NCBI GenBank assembly: GCA_937988745.1
Contig: CALKAR010000215.1
Coordinates: forward strand, 1-6,449
Reading direction: 5' to 3'
DNA: 6,449 nt
DNA from: an uncultured Peptococcaceae bacterium
GTDB taxonomy: Bacteria > Bacillota > Limnochordia > Darwinibacteriales > Darwinibacteriaceae
Each line of letters opens with the position of its first letter. Position 1 is the first letter of the stretch. The position numbers and the translations under genes were made by a program. The notes under the pieces were generated by a model. That model did no database searches, had not been told where the DNA came from, and saw nothing but the letters and a program-made list of their open reading frames with translations. Positions 4,521-6,449 of the stretch are shown piece after piece.

Positions 4521-6449
4521 TTAAATACCAGTGCCGAATTGAGCTTTAAGAGCCAGCTCCTGCTGCGTCTGCTCCTGCGCCCTCTTCTTGAGCTCTGCGT
4601 TAATGCCAGCAATAAAGATGTTAGCGTTGGCCTGCTCTTGCGCCTGCAGAATTGTGGTCTGCATCTGCTGCTGGGCCAGCTCACCCTTCTGTGCAAGCTT
4701 GAGAAGTTCGATTCGTTCGTTACCCTGCACCTCAAGAACACGAGCCTGAGCTTCAAGTTCACGAGCACGGTTACTACCAATCTTCTCTTCGTAATCCCAC
4801 GCCTCACGCTGCTGCACCATGTTCTGCTCGAACGCCAGCTGAGCCTCTCGTAGTTGCATCTCCTTCTCCTTAATGGCAACCTCACGAGCCTTAAGCTCCA
4901 GCTCCATCATAGCAGGGTCTTGCTGCTGCTGTTCTGCTCGCTGCTGGGCAGCCTGCTGCGCTTCTTCCAGGGTTCGGATAATCTTATTGTCCGGAAGGTT
5001 CATCATATGCAGGCGAGCACGCTGGAGCTCCATCATATCCACCAAATCCTGCAGAGCAGGGTTCTGGCTTGCTTCCATGGACAGCCGCTCCAGGTCACGG
5101 ATGTGCATCTGCTTGTTCTTGTACTCGCTGCTGCTCTTGACGTCGATGACGTAGTTGCCCTTGATTTCATTCTTCGGACTATACTGCATGTTCCATGCGT
5201 ACATACGACGAATTACCTTCTCGGTTACGTTATCATCCCATTCCTCGCTCTGGAAATCCAGGAGAGTAGTGGAGTTGTGCATCATCAGCAGCTGACCTGT
5301 TGCCGAATCACCAGTCTGCGGACTACCGGTACCTGTAGCAACGCCGTTGGTAGCACTCTCTTCGTCAGCAAACTGCTTAGCTAGCTGCAGCACCGGCATG
5401 ATGTTGCCGATGTTGTTGGTCGGAGTGAAGAACTGGATAGCGTCTCCGACGTTCTTGGTCGGATCGGTGAGTAGCCAGGACTTATTAGGAGTGAGAGTCC
5501 AGTTACCATCCACCGGCTGAATCCACTTCTTGTACATAGCCACCTGCGGGCCAGAGGTAAGTACCGCATTATCGAGAATCATGTGGTAAGTCTGCGTGAT
5601 TACACGCTGAGGATCAGCCAGAAGCAACGGATGCCCAAAGCCGAACACGCTGGTCGGGTCCTTCTTCCATACACTCATGGAGTAAGGGGTCTCAAACCAC
5701 CCATCAATGTTCTCGATCTCCATGCGGATCACCTTATCACCCACCACCCAGACCTCTCCATAGAACTCAGAGGAGTCTAAGTCGTGCTCGAAGGTAGGTT
5801 CGATGCCCATCTTGTTCAATGCGTCGTAAGTGATAGGGCCGTGATACTCAAGGACCACATACTTCTTCTTCTTGAACAGGTAAGGATTGGTGTTCCACAC
5901 GTCTTCCTTGAGTCTAACCATCTTTGCATTGGAATACTCAGGGGTGCAGGTGTCGTCCCTAAGGAAGTCCATGATCACATCCCCTTCAAATCCAGGATGA
6001 TTCACATACTTCTTCAGCTCCATAGGAGACATGCTGTGAGTCTCGATTGCATACTCGCAGTCTTCGTGCTCAGTGACGGACATATCTGGGTAGTAGCGCC
6101 AGATAGACACATGCTCTATAGCTGGACGATCATCCGTTACTGTACGGGCCACCCAACCATTAGCTTCCTGCACATATTCCACCCTCTGCCTGCCTGTATT
6201 GACAGGGCCCTTAAGCACGCCAGACCCATAGACTACACGATCTTCCATAGCCCTGCGGGAATGTGCTGGGTAGTTACAGTCGTCTAGCTGAGATTCGATC
6301 TCTTTCTCCATAAGGCGGCATGCCTCCGCCACCTCAGCCGACAAAACGTTAGCCGGAGGGAACATGTCCCAGTTCTTTTCCCCTGCAGCGAACTGCATGG
6401 AGTAGCTATTGGCAATAGCCGCATCGCACTTAGTTCGTACAATGTTAGG
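4521..6449 (-). CDS. Phage portal protein (5'-truncated by window edge)
   Basis: The portal is the dodecameric ring at one vertex of the phage head that nucleates capsid assembly and is the channel through which terminase pumps DNA. The frame is open to the window edge (first codon CCT at 6449), so the true start lies outside; 642 residues are visible. Numbering from the edge, the N-terminal stretch NIVRTKCDAAIANSYSM (2-18) and the following GEKNWDMFP look like the N-terminal region of P22-like/podovirus portals (family assignment by recognition, no search run). The internal ATG at 6398 is not the start, because the frame continues upstream with portal-like sequence. From about residue 493 the protein becomes Gln/Glu/Ala-rich (QQRAEQQQQ), and about 510-630 is a long predicted coiled-coil helix, resembling the C-terminal barrel or tail of large portals. 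The stop TAA at 4523-4521 is followed four bases later by a hairpin. Position ahead of scaffold and capsid genes fits. Confidence is high for portal, lower for subfamily. Confidence 0.9.
   Translation of the reverse strand, partial: PNIVRTKCDAAIANSYSMQFAAGEKNWDMFPPANVLSAEVAEACRLMEKEIESQLDDCNYPAHSRRAMEDRVVYGSGVLKGPVNTGRQRVEYVQEANGWVARTVTDDRPAIEHVSIWRYYPDMSVTEHEDCEYAIETHSMSPMELKKYVNHPGFEGDVIMDFLRDDTCTPEYSNAKMVRLKEDVWNTNPYLFKKKKYVVLEYHGPITYDALNKMGIEPTFEHDLDSSEFYGEVWVVGDKVIRMEIENIDGWFETPYSMSVWKKDPTSVFGFGHPLLLADPQRVITQTYHMILDNAVLTSGPQVAMYKKWIQPVDGNWTLTPNKSWLLTDPTKNVGDAIQFFTPTNNIGNIMPVLQLAKQFADEESATNGVATGTGSPQTGDSATGQLLMMHNSTTLLDFQSEEWDDNVTEKVIRRMYAWNMQYSPKNEIKGNYVIDVKSSSEYKNKQMHIRDLERLSMEASQNPALQDLVDMMELQRARLHMMNLPDNKIIRTLEEAQQAAQQRAEQQQQDPAMMELELKAREVAIKEKEMQLREAQLAFEQNMVQQREAWDYEEKIGSNRARELEAQARVLEVQGNERIELLKLAQKGELAQQQMQTTILQAQEQANANIFIAGINAELKKRAQEQTQQELALKAQFGTGI

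Noticed and set aside
4854..5384. A 176-codon plus-strand frame opposite the portal gene, Leu/His-rich
   Set aside because: Its composition is what the reverse of a Gln/Glu-rich coiled coil gives, and no ribosome site or family resemblance is seen.

Overview
This window is the head-morphogenesis block of a tailed, double-stranded DNA bacteriophage (Caudoviricetes) or of a prophage. All genes lie on the minus strand, so transcription runs from position 6449 towards position 1. No host genes, integrase, tRNAs or CRISPR arrays are visible, and the host cannot be named from this sequence. Start sites are mostly ATG with strong purine-rich Shine-Dalgarno sequences, and the structural genes are GC-richer than the intron insert.

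In transcription order the layout is as follows. A portal protein is truncated at its 5' end by the window edge (6449-4521). A 69-residue conserved-looking small protein follows (4479-4270), then a very acidic coiled-coil scaffolding protein (start most likely at 4239, end 3274). Next is the major capsid protein of the N4-gp56 type, whose gene is split: exon 1 is 3251-2320 and exon 2 is 1362-1287. Downstream are a 183-residue probable virion or decoration protein (1221-670) and a 200-residue protein with a HeH/LEM-like N-terminal helical motif (608-6). The order portal - small protein - scaffold - capsid - downstream structural genes is the classic assembly cassette: the portal nucleates the head, the scaffold guides capsid assembly, and the downstream proteins probably decorate or complete the head.

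The main discovery is a 957-nt group I intron (2319-1363) in the 3' end of the capsid gene. Without splicing, capsid translation runs eight codons into the intron and stops. The conserved C-terminal motif of the family (WYAATRLNEAWIVRIES) is found, in the right direction but with no start codon, about 1 kb downstream. Between the two lie the signatures of a group I ribozyme: P4/P5/P6 pairings, an R element with GACUA pairing to UAGUC in an S element (P7), and a series of P9-type hairpins. A 228-residue LAGLIDADG homing endonuclease gene with a TTG start sits in the P8 loop. Its stop codon overlaps the 3' strand of P8.

Three intergenic spacers carry strong GC-rich hairpins. Two of them have the same 7-bp stem and C(UNCG)G tetraloops (4500-4517 and 640-657), and a third of different sequence is at 1257-1273. 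None is followed by a clear U-tract, so they may be processing, stability or attenuation elements instead of full terminators.
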